64,000 nt of DNA from Psychrobacter sp. I-STPA10 (GTDB lineage: Bacteria; Pseudomonadota; Gammaproteobacteria; Pseudomonadales; Moraxellaceae), in assembly GCF_021012795.1 (NCBI RefSeq), contig NZ_VFYU01000007.1, positions 1 to 64,000 of the forward strand, written 5' to 3'. Positions 18,001 through 27,925 of this stretch are shown in pieces. Positions within the stretch are counted from its first letter, which is position 1, and each line of letters opens with the position of its first letter. The position numbers and the translations under genes are program-made. Below the pieces are notes generated by a model that was not told the origin of the DNA, ran no database searches, and saw nothing but the letters and a program-made list of their open reading frames with translations.

Positions 18001-18630
18001 TTAACGATGTATGGTCACTGGCGTTTTTTCTTGCACTTCTTCAAAAGTAACACCATCGGCAAGTTCGACCAGTTTTAGCCCTTGCTCAGTCACATCATAA
18101 ACAGCAAGTTCAGTGATGATACGATTGACCACGCCTGTACCTGTTAGAGGCAATTGACATTCAGCTAAAATTTTTGGGTCGCCATGTTTATTGACTTGTT
18201 CCATGAGTACGATGACTCGCTGCACACCAGCAACTAAGTCCATCGCCCCACCCATACCTTTGACCATCTTTTTAGGTATCATCCAGTTAGCAAGGTCACC
18301 TTTTTCTGATACTTCCATTGCACCCAAAATAGCAAGGTTTACATGTCCACCACGAATCATCGCAAATGAGGTTGAGCTTGAAAAAAAGCTTGCCCCTTTT
18401 TCAGCAGTGACGGTTTGTTTTCCCGCATTGATTAAATCTGCATCGACAGCATCTTCTTCAGGAAATTCACCAATCCCTAATAAGCCATTTTCTGACTGTA
18501 GCCAGACATTGACACCTTCAGGGATATGGTTTGCTACTAATGTTGGCAGCCCGATACCTAAGTTTACATAATAACCATCTTCTAGCTCTTTGGCAGCACG
18601 CTGTGCCATTTCATCTCTTGTCCACGCCAT
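18001..18630 (-). CDS. scoB: 3-oxoacid CoA-transferase subunit B
   Basis: 209 aa beta subunit of the SCOT-type enzyme that moves CoA from succinyl-CoA to acetoacetate. Signatures are [22 protein letters not shown]-like start, then the active-site [12 protein letters not shown] with the nucleophilic Glu, and a GGAMDLV segment. AGGAGAGG precedes the ATG. It follows scoA by 75 bp. The exact donor (succinyl-CoA or acetyl-CoA, i.e. AtoA type) cannot be settled by eye; the overall pattern favours ScoB. Confidence 0.92.
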   Translation of the reverse strand: MAWTRDEMAQRAAKELEDGYYVNLGIGLPTLVANHIPEGVNVWLQSENGLLGIGEFPEEDAVDADLINAGKQTVTAEKGASFFSSSTSFAMIRGGHVNLAILGAMEVSEKGDLANWMIPKKMVKGMGGAMDLVAGVQRVIVLMEQVNKHGDPKILAECQLPLTGTGVVNRIITELAVYDVTEQGLKLVELADGVTFEEVQEKTPVTIHR

Positions 18631-18705
18631 AAGTACCTCTCCTTGTATTTGTCTATTTATTCAATAGCTTGTTATTCAAAATTGTTCATTATTTCGCTTT
18701 GGTAG

Positions 18706-19410
18706 CTACTTTGCTTTGGTAGTCACTTTTTCAATGCGTTTTTCTGGGCTGGCATTGAGAATGACACGTTGCACAAAAATCCCCGGTAGATGAATCTCAT
18801 CAGGGTTTAGCTCACCAATTTCAACAATCTCTTCCACCTCAGCAATGGTCACCTTACCTGCCATTGCACAATCTGGATTAAAGTTACGCGCAGTTTTGTT
18901 AAATATCAGGTTGCCCGCTTTATCCGCTTTTTGTGCTTTTACCAGCGCCACATCAGCAGTTAATGAATGCTCTAAAATATAAGTACGCCCATCAAAGTCA
19001 CGTGTTTCTTTACCTTCAGCAACTTGTGTACCCACACCAGTGGCGGTATAAAATGCTGGGATACCCGCCCCACCTGCCCGCAGTTTTTCTGCCAATGTAC
19101 CTTGGGGGGTCAATTCAACTTCAAGCTCACCTGATAAAAACTGGCGTTCAAATTCTTTATTTTCACCCACATAAGATGAAATCATTTTTTTAACTTGATG
19201 CGTCTCTAACAGTAGCCCCAAACCAAAACCATCAACCCCCGCATTATTACTAATACAGGTTAACTCTTTAACGCCACTATCACGTAGTGCTGTAATTAAT
19301 GCTTCAGGAATACCACACAGTCCAAAACCACCAATAGCCAAAGTTTGTCCATCAGCTATCACATCATCTAATGCCTGTTTGGCATTGTCATACACTTTTG
19401 ATTGACTCAT
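18706..19410 (-). CDS. scoA: 3-oxoacid CoA-transferase subunit A
   Basis: 234 aa alpha subunit of the CoA-transferase. Typical blocks are [29 protein letters not shown], the [19 protein letters not shown] segment and [10 protein letters not shown]. It forms the enzyme with ScoB, the next gene downstream. AGGAG precedes the ATG. It lies 156 bp downstream of atoE, probably in the same operon. Confidence 0.93.
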   Translation of the reverse strand: MSQSKVYDNAKQALDDVIADGQTLAIGGFGLCGIPEALITALRDSGVKELTCISNNAGVDGFGLGLLLETHQVKKMISSYVGENKEFERQFLSGELEVELTPQGTLAEKLRAGGAGIPAFYTATGVGTQVAEGKETRDFDGRTYILEHSLTADVALVKAQKADKAGNLIFNKTARNFNPDCAMAGKVTIAEVEEIVEIGELNPDEIHLPGIFVQRVILNASPEKRIEKVTTKAK

Positions 19411-19565
19411 ACTACAACTCCTTGTATTACTTATACTAAAAATTTATTTTTCATTCACTATCATTGATTAGACATCTCTGTTTATTAACTCAATCTATAG
19501 TGAACACCATTACACTGATACATAATGTATCACATTTTTTTTATTTTTGGCTACTGGTGATTATA

Positions 19566-20906
19566 TTAAGCCACTAACCAAAATACACCCATAATCACTG
19601 CACCAGACACTGCCAATACCATCAAACAATAGCCCATAATCGCGCGTGCATCAAGCCCTGCAATACCAAGTAATGGTAATGCCCAAAACGGTTGAATCAT
19701 ATTGGTCCACGCATCACCCCAAGCAATTGCCATGGCTGTAACAGTTGGATTAACGCCAAGCTCCACACCAGCAGGTATCATCACCGGACCTTGTACTGCA
19801 AACTGTCCACCACCAGAGGGCACAAACACATTCACCAGTCCTGCACTTAAAAAGGCAAATATGGGAAAGCTCTCTGCTGAAGCCGAATTAACAAAAAACT
19901 GGGTCACTTGGGTACTGATAGAAACACCCTCAGCATTTGCCCCTGTCATGATGCCCATGATACCGCCATAAAATGGGAACAACAGCACAATTCCTGTAAT
20001 ACCACTAATTCCCGAATCTACCGCCCGATAATACCGCTCCAGCGTGCCATGAGCAAGCAAACCAACAAATAAAAATAAGCCAATAACAATATTTAAGCCC
20101 AAATTAAAGCCATTGCTACCAAACTCATTAATATAATACATCACTGCCATTGCCAACAGTACTAAAGCAATGATAGGACTGTCATCGAGCTTTTGTGCAG
20201 GAGTGTTGCGGTCAGGAATGTGGTAGGGCTTGTCTTTGATTAAGCTTGGGTCAATGACGGTTGGGGTTTTGGGATGCATAAAGCGGTTTAACAGTGGCAA
20301 GATAACCATTAATAATCCAACTATTAATAAGTTATAGCCTGCAAATATGGTCTGCGATAATGGCACGGCTTCTGTCATCACATTACCGGATAAAGTTACT
20401 AAAGTATCGCCACCTGTACTTAAAGTCAAAGGGATTGAACCTGACAATCCTCCATGCCAAATCACAAACCCTGAATAGGCTGCTGCCACCAATAATGGAT
20501 AATCCACATTAGGCACTTTTTTAGCAAGCGATTTGGCAAAAACTGCGCCAATCACCAACCCAAAACCCCAGTTAATCCAAGCACCAACTAAGCCAACCAA
20601 TGTGGAGACCATAATGGCAGTGGTAGGCGAGCTAACTTTACTAGCAAGATTATCTAACATGCGCTGAATAATAGGAGCATTGGCAAGGGCGTAGCCTGTG
20701 ACCAATATCAATGCCATTTGCATGGCAAAGCTATGTAATGACCATAACCCACTGCCCCAATGACCTGCCATCGCAATCATATTCTGCCCTGTGGTAGCGA
20801 TACCAACGATAAAGGCAATAACCGTTAAAATAATGGAAAATACAAAAGGTGAGGGCAGATAGCGGTTGACCAGTTGCACACTGGCATTGGTGATGACACG
20901 GAGCAT
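19566..20906 (-). CDS. atoE: short-chain fatty acid transporter AtoE
   Basis: 446 aa integral membrane protein with about a dozen hydrophobic segments; length matches AtoE (about 440 aa). Diagnostic blocks include WGFGLVIGAVFAKSLAKKVP, YPLLVAAAYSGFVIWHGGLSGS, VFVPSGGGQFAVQGPVM and GDAWTNMIQPFWALPLLGI. The family imports short-chain acids such as acetoacetate. It heads the atoE-scoA-scoB-bdhA gene set. AGGGAA precedes the ATG. The 283-bp gap to the divergent permease gene presumably holds both promoters; no regulator gene is present nearby. Confidence 0.92.
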   Translation of the reverse strand: MLRVITNASVQLVNRYLPSPFVFSIILTVIAFIVGIATTGQNMIAMAGHWGSGLWSLHSFAMQMALILVTGYALANAPIIQRMLDNLASKVSSPTTAIMVSTLVGLVGAWINWGFGLVIGAVFAKSLAKKVPNVDYPLLVAAAYSGFVIWHGGLSGSIPLTLSTGGDTLVTLSGNVMTEAVPLSQTIFAGYNLLIVGLLMVILPLLNRFMHPKTPTVIDPSLIKDKPYHIPDRNTPAQKLDDSPIIALVLLAMAVMYYINEFGSNGFNLGLNIVIGLFLFVGLLAHGTLERYYRAVDSGISGITGIVLLFPFYGGIMGIMTGANAEGVSISTQVTQFFVNSASAESFPIFAFLSAGLVNVFVPSGGGQFAVQGPVMIPAGVELGVNPTVTAMAIAWGDAWTNMIQPFWALPLLGIAGLDARAIMGYCLMVLAVSGAVIMGVFWLVA

Positions 20907-21189
20907 GGTTACATTCCCTGTAAACTTTATTTGGTCGCTGATTGTTTAATCAATGACTTTTTAAATTTTTAAATAAAGAAAAATTTAATAAAAAATAGTG
21001 CTTCAATTGCTTAGCAGCTACATCATACCGATAAACAAACAGAAAAATCAATTCATCAATTAAAAAGCTCTAAAACAATCTTGATTGACCATTTGGTTAA
21101 CTTTGTTCATAATAAGTAACGTTTTTTTACACTTTTAACAAACTATAACAACAGAACATCAAACTCTTGCCCCTGTCAAGGAGGACACT

Positions 21190-22581
21190 ATGTTTAGCAT
21201 TTTGGCTATTCTACTCACCCTAATCTTACTGATGTTTTTTGCTTATCGAGGCTATTCGGTACTGATTTTAGCCCCAATTATGGCGATTTTAGCGGTCTTC
21301 TTATCAGGAGACTTTATCAATAGTATGCCTGCTTATACAGGTGTATTTATGGGGGCATTAAGTGGCTTCTTAATGAAGTTCTTCCCCATCTTTTTATTGG
21401 GTGCAGTATTTGGTCGCTTAATGGCAGACTCAGGTGCAGCCACAGCCATTGCTCGTACTGTGGTCGATAAACTAGGTGCAAGCAAAGCCATTTTATCAGT
21501 GATTTTGGTATGTGGTATTTTGACTTATGGTGGTGTGTCACTGTTTGTGGTGGCATTTGCTATTTATCCGATTGCCAAAGACTTATTTAAAGTTGCCGAT
21601 GTGCCAAAACGCCTAATCCCTGCGGCGATTGCATTGGGTTCCTTTACTTTTACCATGACCGCCCTACCCGGCACACCAGCGATTCAAAACGCCATTCCCA
21701 TTCCTTATTACCATACCAATGTTTTTGCTGCACCTATCTTAGGGATTATTGGTGGTTTGGTGATGTTTTTAGGCGGTTGGTGGTTTTTACAAAGCCGTGC
21801 CAATAAAGCACAAAAATCAGGAGAAGGTTTTGGCAACCATACAGACGATGAGATTCAATCTGAGACCTTAACCACACACCATACCTCATTTGCGGTTGCC
21901 ATGATTCCTTTGGTGTTGGTGATTGGTATCAATGCGTTATTGACTTATGCTATATTTCCGAATATGGACTTTAGCTCACTACAAGCGCAATTCCCTGACT
22001 TAAGTATTGAAGGCTCGTTGGGTTTATGGTCAATTATCATCTCATTGATGGTTGCCTGTTTGGTATTGGTGATTTTAAAAATTGGACATTGGAATAACCT
22101 ACAAAAAACGGTTAACAAAGGCACTTATGATGCGATGTTACCGATTTTTAATACTGGCTCAGAAGTAGGCTATGGGGCCGTCATCGCTTCATTAGCAGGC
22201 TTTGCGATTATCCGTGATAATATCTTAGCCTTAGACCCAAGCAATCCTTTAGTATCTGAGGCAGTTGCCATGACCACTTTGGCAGGGATTACAGGCTCAT
22301 CATCGGGTGGTTTGAGTATTGCCTTATCTACACTTGGTGAAGATTATTTAAGAATGGCGGTCGAAACTGGGGTTGATCCTGAACTGATGCACCGTGTAGC
22401 GGTGATGGCGGCAGGTGGCTTAGATACTCTACCTCATAGTGGTGCGGTAATTACCTTACTTGCTATTTGTAACTTGACTCATAAAGAATCTTATTTAAGC
22501 CTTGCGATGGTGACGATAGTGATTCCATTATGTGCGGTTGTAACAGTGATTATTTTAGGTTCTATATTTGGTTCTTTTTAA
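21190..22581 (+). CDS. GntP family permease (probable 3-hydroxybutyrate uptake)
   Basis: 463 aa, about 12-14 hydrophobic segments. GntP-type blocks are ILTYGGVSLFVVAFAIYPIAKDLF, FTFTMTALPGTPAIQNAIP and AAGGLDTLPHSGAVITLLAICN. The family carries gluconate and related acids with protons; a clade carries D-3-hydroxybutyrate. The divergent neighbour set scoAB-bdhA makes hydroxybutyrate the likely substrate (inference). AGGAGG before the ATG is the strongest ribosome binding site seen in this region. A terminator follows. Confidence 0.88.
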   Translation: MFSILAILLTLILLMFFAYRGYSVLILAPIMAILAVFLSGDFINSMPAYTGVFMGALSGFLMKFFPIFLLGAVFGRLMADSGAATAIARTVVDKLGASKAILSVILVCGILTYGGVSLFVVAFAIYPIAKDLFKVADVPKRLIPAAIALGSFTFTMTALPGTPAIQNAIPIPYYHTNVFAAPILGIIGGLVMFLGGWWFLQSRANKAQKSGEGFGNHTDDEIQSETLTTHHTSFAVAMIPLVLVIGINALLTYAIFPNMDFSSLQAQFPDLSIEGSLGLWSIIISLMVACLVLVILKIGHWNNLQKTVNKGTYDAMLPIFNTGSEVGYGAVIASLAGFAIIRDNILALDPSNPLVSEAVAMTTLAGITGSSSGGLSIALSTLGEDYLRMAVETGVDPELMHRVAVMAAGGLDTLPHSGAVITLLAICNLTHKESYLSLAMVTIVIPLCAVVTVIILGSIFGSF

Positions 22582-22623
22582 TTCGTTCTATCTATTTTTG
22601 AAAACGTATCAGCCAAAAAAATC

Positions 22624-22656
22624 GGACATATTGAGCAGTCAATATGTCCTTTTTTA
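22624..22656 (+). terminator. intrinsic terminator of the GntP permease gene
   Basis: A perfect stem GGACATATTGA / TCAATATGTCC with a short loop is followed by T6, about 45 bp past the stop. Confidence 0.85.
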
Positions 22657-22699
22657 TGCTTGCGATATCACATCAAATTTATAGCTTCAGAAAAACACA

Positions 22700-23995
22700 C
22701 TAACCCTTATCCAACCCCTTATCCAACTTAGTCACCAATAATTGGTCAATTTTTAGATGCTCAGTATCAATAATCTCAAAGCGAAACTCTCCAAGCTCGA
22801 CACTATCTGTCTTTTTAGGGATTTTACGCAGCATATACATCATAAAACCACCAATGGTTTCATAATTTTGTGAATTGGGAAAATCCATAATACCCAACTC
22901 ACGCATCACATCTTCAACAGGAGTGACACCATCAATGAGCCATGAGTCCTCAGTACGCTGAATAATTTGTGGGTCATCAATGGTAGTCACCAACTCTCCC
23001 ATCACGATACTCATCACATCTTTAAGCGACACCACCCCCACCACCAATGCGTACTCATTGACCACCACCGCAAAATCATTGCCTGTGGTTTTAAAGGTTT
23101 CTAATACCTCATATAAGGTTAATGTGTCAGGAATAAATAACACAGGTTGCAAGACTCGCTTATCATTAAGCTTCACCTGCTGCTCTTTGAGTATCAATGT
23201 CAGCAAGGTATGTGACTCAAAATAACCCAATACTTTCTCTAATACGCCATCACAGACTAAATAACGCCGATGTGGTACATTATCAATGGTTTGTAACACC
23301 ATATCACTACTGTCATTAACATCAAAAAAGACGATATTTTCACGCGTATTCATCGTTGAGGTGACCGTACGCTGCTGCATATCAAAGATATTTTCTATCA
23401 AATGATGCTCTTGTTGATTGAGCACCCCTGCCTTTGCCCCTGCATCCATCACCGCAAAAATATCTTCATAAGTCAGGTGGTCTTGGCGCACTGTAGACAC
23501 ACCCAACAACTTAAAAAATAAGGTGGCGATGCCATCAAACACCCAAATCAATGGCTTAAAGATAAAGATTAAAAACAGCATTGGGCGTACCAAACGCACA
23601 GCTATGGGCTCAGGCTGGGTCATTGCCATGCGTTTTGGCATTAGATCGGCAAATAAAATAAATAAACTGGTGACAAGGGTAAAAGACAGCAGAGAAGCGA
23701 TAAGCTCATGCCCGATTAATTGCAAAAAATAAGGGCGTAGTGTTGCCTCACCCACCACACCTGCCAAAATAGCAATGGCATTCATCACAATCTGCACTGC
23801 GGTGATAAAACTACCTGGGTGTTCTTGTAATTTTAATACTTCAATGGCACGTGAATCACCATTTTTGCCCATGTTTTGCAATTTGATTTTGCGGGCAGAT
23901 GCTAAAGATATCTCTGAACTTGAAACAAAGGCACTAAATAAGATAAGCAAAAATAACAAAGCAAGTGCAACGAATATGCTCATAAAAAAACTCAT
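22700..23995 (-). CDS. DUF21/CBS/CorC-HlyC domain membrane protein
   Basis: About 431 aa from ATG at 23995 (ATG at 23983 and, upstream, 24061 are alternatives). It has the CNNM/hemolysin-C-like layout. An N-terminal DUF21 membrane domain has about four helices (ALALLFLLILFSAFVSSSEISL, then VMNAIAILAGVVGE and FILFADLMPKRMAM). Two CBS domains follow (with TSTMNTRENIVFFDV and VVVNEYALVVGVVSLKDVMSIVMGELV), then a C-terminal CorC_HlyC transporter-associated domain. The family is linked to magnesium or other ion transport; "hemolysin" is a historical label. It is an ordinary single-gene unit. Confidence 0.9.
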   Translation of the reverse strand: MSFFMSIFVALALLFLLILFSAFVSSSEISLASARKIKLQNMGKNGDSRAIEVLKLQEHPGSFITAVQIVMNAIAILAGVVGEATLRPYFLQLIGHELIASLLSFTLVTSLFILFADLMPKRMAMTQPEPIAVRLVRPMLFLIFIFKPLIWVFDGIATLFFKLLGVSTVRQDHLTYEDIFAVMDAGAKAGVLNQQEHHLIENIFDMQQRTVTSTMNTRENIVFFDVNDSSDMVLQTIDNVPHRRYLVCDGVLEKVLGYFESHTLLTLILKEQQVKLNDKRVLQPVLFIPDTLTLYEVLETFKTTGNDFAVVVNEYALVVGVVSLKDVMSIVMGELVTTIDDPQIIQRTEDSWLIDGVTPVEDVMRELGIMDFPNSQNYETIGGFMMYMLRKIPKKTDSVELGEFRFEIIDTEHLKIDQLLVTKLDKGLDKG

Positions 23996-24088
23996 GAAAA
24001 GATAATCATGACAGGCAATCTGATTGGATGGATTAAAGCACAGATTATACCTTAAAATCATGATAGGTATTCATATAGCCCTGCTATT

Positions 24089-24484
24089 TTAGTTTGGCTT
24101 CTCATTCTCCTGTTTGCCTTGTTTCTGCAATTCGTAATCAGCTAGAATTTTTTGAGCATTAACAAATAGCTGACCACTACAGCTATTTTGAATACCCTCG
24201 ACGATAAAAAAAATACCCTCATCACAGATTGGAGAAACTCTTGTTTTAAAAAGTTCTAAGTTACCATCATAATGATTGATACATTCCATGATTTGACGTA
24301 ACTCTTGCTTAGAGAGATCAAATAAAATACTGGCTTCATAGATAGAAGGGGATGTTTTATCACCTTCAATAATATGCCCTATCCATGTAACTAAAGTAGA
24401 TCGATGAAATTTAAGTTTGTCTATCTCAGCTTGCATTTTTTGTAGGTCGCATTTGATTTGTTGCAACTCGTTCGATATATACAT
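24089..24484 (-). CDS. hypothetical coiled-coil protein
   Basis: 131 aa, not recognised. The first 30 residues form a likely coiled coil (LQQIKCDLQKMQAEIDKLKF). The rest is soluble and helical with three Cys. It ends in a lysine/glutamate-rich tail. It has the same style as the next gene (24628-24972): a short helical start, similar size, AT-rich. They are not clearly homologous. No function is proposed. Confidence 0.55.
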   Translation of the reverse strand: MYISNELQQIKCDLQKMQAEIDKLKFHRSTLVTWIGHIIEGDKTSPSIYEASILFDLSKQELRQIMECINHYDGNLELFKTRVSPICDEGIFFIVEGIQNSCSGQLFVNAQKILADYELQKQGKQENEKPN

Positions 24485-24627
24485 ATTAATTCCCCGGACA
24501 CCCTGATATAAAGATAAAAAATAGAATGATTATTTATTATAGTAGAATCACTATCATATCAGTTTGACTTAATATTTAACATATCTGTCCAATACATTTA
24601 TAGATCAAAAATCACCCTGTGTTTATC

Positions 24628-24972
24628 TTATTTAAGGCAATTTAACTGCTGCTCAGTTAAGCTTAAATACTCTTCAATAATGGGCATGGTCACAAAACCC
24701 TCTTGATTCATCGCATCCATATCCATGTTAGAGAATAAAATACTATCGTTCTTTGGGTTATAGACATACTCATAAATATTGCTGGTTTTTTTATCATAAA
24801 TATACCCCACCAACTCCTCTGTAAATTGATCTTCTACAAAAAATAATGAAAGTACATCTTTCATTTTCAGCTTCGAGTTTTTTTCAATGGCTTGCGTTAA
24901 CGCTTCTATTTGATTAATCAATGCGGTTGTTTCCTTGATTTCACACAATAAGTTATGTTTTGAGACTTTCAT
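24628..24972 (-). CDS. hypothetical protein
   Basis: 114 aa, not recognised. The N-terminal helix (EIKETTALINQIEALTQAIEKN) is amphipathic. The rest looks like a small alpha/beta fold (LVGYIYDKKTSNIYEYVYNP). AAGGAA precedes the ATG, which supports expression. It lies between the DUF21 protein and emrE with an AT-rich base composition. No function is proposed. Confidence 0.55.
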   Translation of the reverse strand: MKVSKHNLLCEIKETTALINQIEALTQAIEKNSKLKMKDVLSLFFVEDQFTEELVGYIYDKKTSNIYEYVYNPKNDSILFSNMDMDAMNQEGFVTMPIIEEYLSLTEQQLNCLK

Positions 24973-25065
24973 ATATCTTGTTCCTTAATTAGCAATTAGC
25001 AGCGACACAACAGTACGATACTAACCTTAGAAAGCGACTGGAAATTATATTGAGCCATTACAAGA

Positions 25066-25101
25066 TCATATATGATGTTAGAAAATAAAGTTGAGAGTGA
25101 G
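25066..25101. repeat. short dispersed repeat, copy 2
   Basis: It shares TCATATATGAT and AAAATAAAGTTGAGAGTG with 13-49, in the same order and spacing. It lies just past the emrE stop. Confidence 0.5.
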
Positions 25102-25133
25102 GTTGATAAAATATAACTTTAGGAATCAGCACC

Positions 25134-25475
25134 CTAATGTCCTGTCGTTTTTGAAAATATATGAATCACCAACACCCCACAAATAATCAAACCAATACCC
25201 AATATGGCAGGCAAATCTAATTTTTGCCCCATAAATATCCAGCCAATCATTGAAACCAAGACGATTCCTACGGCTGACCATATAGCATAACTGATACCTA
25301 TGGGTAGCACCTGCATGATTTTGGAAAGTAAAAAGAACGAACCGACATAACACAGCAAACATGCTAACGTAAATCCCCAATGACTAAAGCCATTGCTCGC
25401 TTTTAGACATGACGTGCCTATCACTTCTAATACAATGGCAAACGCCAATAAAACCCAAGGATTTGTCATCATCAT
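25134..25475 (-). CDS. small multidrug resistance efflux protein, EmrE type
   Basis: 113 aa, four transmembrane helices, dual-topology proton-coupled exporter of quaternary ammonium compounds. The essential Glu sits in ALVLEVIGTSCLKAS-like helix 1 (AFAIVLEVIGTSCLK). GISYAIWSAVGIVLVS, GQKLDLPAI and a C-terminal SKTTGH closely track EmrE rather than the guanidinium exporters. The start is the ATG at 25475 after AGGG; upstream codons in this frame run into the divergent metG start region and are unlikely to be coding. Confidence 0.88.
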   Translation of the reverse strand: MMMTNPWVLLAFAIVLEVIGTSCLKASNGFSHWGFTLACLLCYVGSFFLLSKIMQVLPIGISYAIWSAVGIVLVSMIGWIFMGQKLDLPAILGIGLIICGVLVIHIFSKTTGH

Positions 25476-25579
25476 TATGTTAGCCCTAAGACATTTTGAG
25501 CAAATTACGGTATTATAGTGCAATCTAAATATTACCCTAAACCCAATAAAATTAATCTGCAAAATAAATAGGTGACTGT

Positions 25580-27685
25580 GTGCGTCAAATTCTAGTAACT
25601 TCTGCCCTACCTTATGCCAATGGTCCAATCCACTTAGGACATTTGGTGGAATATATTCAAACAGATATCTGGGTGCGAGCGATGAAAGCCCAAGGTCATC
25701 AAGTGACCTATGTGTGTGCTGATGATGCGCATGGCACCGCCATCATGCTCAAGGCCAAAGACAATGGTGTTACCCCAGAGGAGCAAATTGCTACGGTTAA
25801 AGCGTCACATGAAGCAGATTTTGCCAAATTTTTGATTGATTTTGACAATTATTACTCTACCCATTCAGAAGAAAACCGTGAGTTTTCTGAGCTGATTTAT
25901 CGCCGGCTTAATGGTGCAGGACATATCTCCACCCGTGATGTTGAGCAGTTATACGACCCCGAAGCAGGGCTATTTTTAGCAGACCGTTTTGTCAAAGGTG
26001 AATGTCCAAAATGTGCGGCAAAAGACCAATACGGTGATAACTGTGAAGTCTGTGGCACCACTTATAATGCCACCGAGCTAAAAAATGCTTACTCAACTCT
26101 ATCTGGGGCAGCACCTATTCTTAAATCATCAAAGCATTACTTTTTTGATTTACCTGAGTTCAGTGAGTTTTTAAGCGAGTGGACTCGCCATGAAGGTCGC
26201 TTGCAGCCAGCAATTGCTAATAAGTTACAAGAATGGTTTGATGCGGGGCTTGCCAGTTGGGATATTTCACGTGATGCGCCTTATTTTGGCTTTAAAATCC
26301 CTGATACACCTGACGATGAAGACGACAAATACTTTTATGTATGGCTTGATGCGCCAGTCGGCTATATGGCAAGTTTTAAAAACTTGTGCGAGCAGCGTCA
26401 AGGCTCAGAGCAAGCCTTAAACTTCGATGATTATTGGTTGGCAGAAAATCAACATAAAACCGAGGTTTATCATTTTATTGGCAAAGACATTGTCTATTTC
26501 CATGCGCTGTTTTGGCCAGCAATGCTTGCCGGCAGTGAGTTTCGTACCCCATCAGGGGTATTTGCGCATGGCTTTTTGATGGTCAATGGTGAGAAAATGA
26601 GTAAGTCTCGGGGCACGTTTATTAAGGCTGAAACTTTCAATGAGCATCTCAACCCTGAGTATTTACGCTATTATTTTGCCAGTAAACTCACCGATAAGGT
26701 CGAGGACATTAACCTTGATTTAGAAGACTTTATGCAAAAAGTCAACTCCGATATGGTCGGTAAAGTCGTCAATATCGCCAGTCGCTCAGCAGGGTTTATC
26801 GTCAAAAAATACGATGGCATGTTATCACAGCAGTGTGCCGAGCCTGAACTGGTCGCTGATATTGTACGTACGGGCGATGAGATTGCCACTGCTTATGAAA
26901 ATCGTGAATTTAGCCAAGCCATGCGTTTGATTATGCAGTGTGCGGACAAAGCCAATGAATATATCGACAGCAAAAAACCATGGGCATTGGCAAAAGAGGA
27001 AGGCAGTGAGCAAGAAGTACAAGACGTGTGCTCGGTGGCGATTAATATTTTCCGCCAATTGATGGTCTATCTTGCGCCTGTATTGCCAGAGCTGACCAAT
27101 AATGCCAAAGAGTTTTTGAATATTGATGAGTTAAGCTTTGCCAGTCGTCATGAATTACTACTAGGGCATCAGATTAATAAATTCAAACCCTTGATGCAGC
27201 GTATTGAGCAAAGCCAAATTGATGCAATGATCGAGGCATCAAAAGAATCGTTAGAAAAAACTGACGATAAGGCTGACGATAAAAAAGCCAGTACCAGCAC
27301 CAGCAATAAGACAAAGCCGATAGAGCAAACTGAACACACAGAGTCGCCAGCAACAGCATTTATTGGTATCGAAGACTTTGCTAAGGTTGAAATGACAGTG
27401 GCAAAAGTACTTGCGTGTAATCATGTGGAAGGCGCAGATAAGTTATTGCAATTTACCCTTGATGTGGGAGAAGACAAACCACGCAATGTATTTAGTGGTA
27501 TTCGCAAGTTTTATGAGCCAGAACAATTGCAAGATAAAAAGGTGATTTGTGTCACCAACCTTGCCCCACGCAAAATGAAATTTGGGATATCTGAGGGCAT
27601 GATTTTATCTTCTGGTGACCCAAAAACAGGCTTGGTGGTGATTACCCTACCCGATGAGGCGGTAGTTGGGGATAGATTGGGCTAA
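25580..27685 (+). CDS. metG: methionyl-tRNA synthetase
   Basis: 701 aa class-I synthetase. The HIGH signature appears in PYANGPIHLGHL, the zinc knuckle as CPKC and CEVC with neighbouring Cys, and KMSKS as NGEKMSKSRGTF. The anticodon-binding helical domain follows, then a low-complexity K/T/S linker (about 565-590) and a C-terminal EMAP/Trbp111 tRNA-binding domain (FAKVEMTVAKVLACNHVEGADKLL). It starts with GTG, supported by AGGTGA 5 bp upstream. A weak terminator-like hairpin with a T-run follows at about 27719. Confidence 0.96.
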   Translation: MRQILVTSALPYANGPIHLGHLVEYIQTDIWVRAMKAQGHQVTYVCADDAHGTAIMLKAKDNGVTPEEQIATVKASHEADFAKFLIDFDNYYSTHSEENREFSELIYRRLNGAGHISTRDVEQLYDPEAGLFLADRFVKGECPKCAAKDQYGDNCEVCGTTYNATELKNAYSTLSGAAPILKSSKHYFFDLPEFSEFLSEWTRHEGRLQPAIANKLQEWFDAGLASWDISRDAPYFGFKIPDTPDDEDDKYFYVWLDAPVGYMASFKNLCEQRQGSEQALNFDDYWLAENQHKTEVYHFIGKDIVYFHALFWPAMLAGSEFRTPSGVFAHGFLMVNGEKMSKSRGTFIKAETFNEHLNPEYLRYYFASKLTDKVEDINLDLEDFMQKVNSDMVGKVVNIASRSAGFIVKKYDGMLSQQCAEPELVADIVRTGDEIATAYENREFSQAMRLIMQCADKANEYIDSKKPWALAKEEGSEQEVQDVCSVAINIFRQLMVYLAPVLPELTNNAKEFLNIDELSFASRHELLLGHQINKFKPLMQRIEQSQIDAMIEASKESLEKTDDKADDKKASTSTSNKTKPIEQTEHTESPATAFIGIEDFAKVEMTVAKVLACNHVEGADKLLQFTLDVGEDKPRNVFSGIRKFYEPEQLQDKKVICVTNLAPRKMKFGISEGMILSSGDPKTGLVVITLPDEAVVGDRLG

Positions 27686-27925
27686 GTTTTGCTTTTTACT
27701 TAAAACCTGTATTTGTATCCACAATGATGGCTTTTTTTATAAAACAAATACATGACTACATTAATCTTTGGATTGTAAATGAATACAGGTTATCAGATTG
27801 AACGGTTTTATGACATTAATAACATTCATGTGATTAATGGCTAAAATCTTTGCTTGATGGCCTCCCCTATATTTCTTAATTATGTTACATTACTGTCATA
27901 TTATTTTTTTGGATTAACTTAAGCC

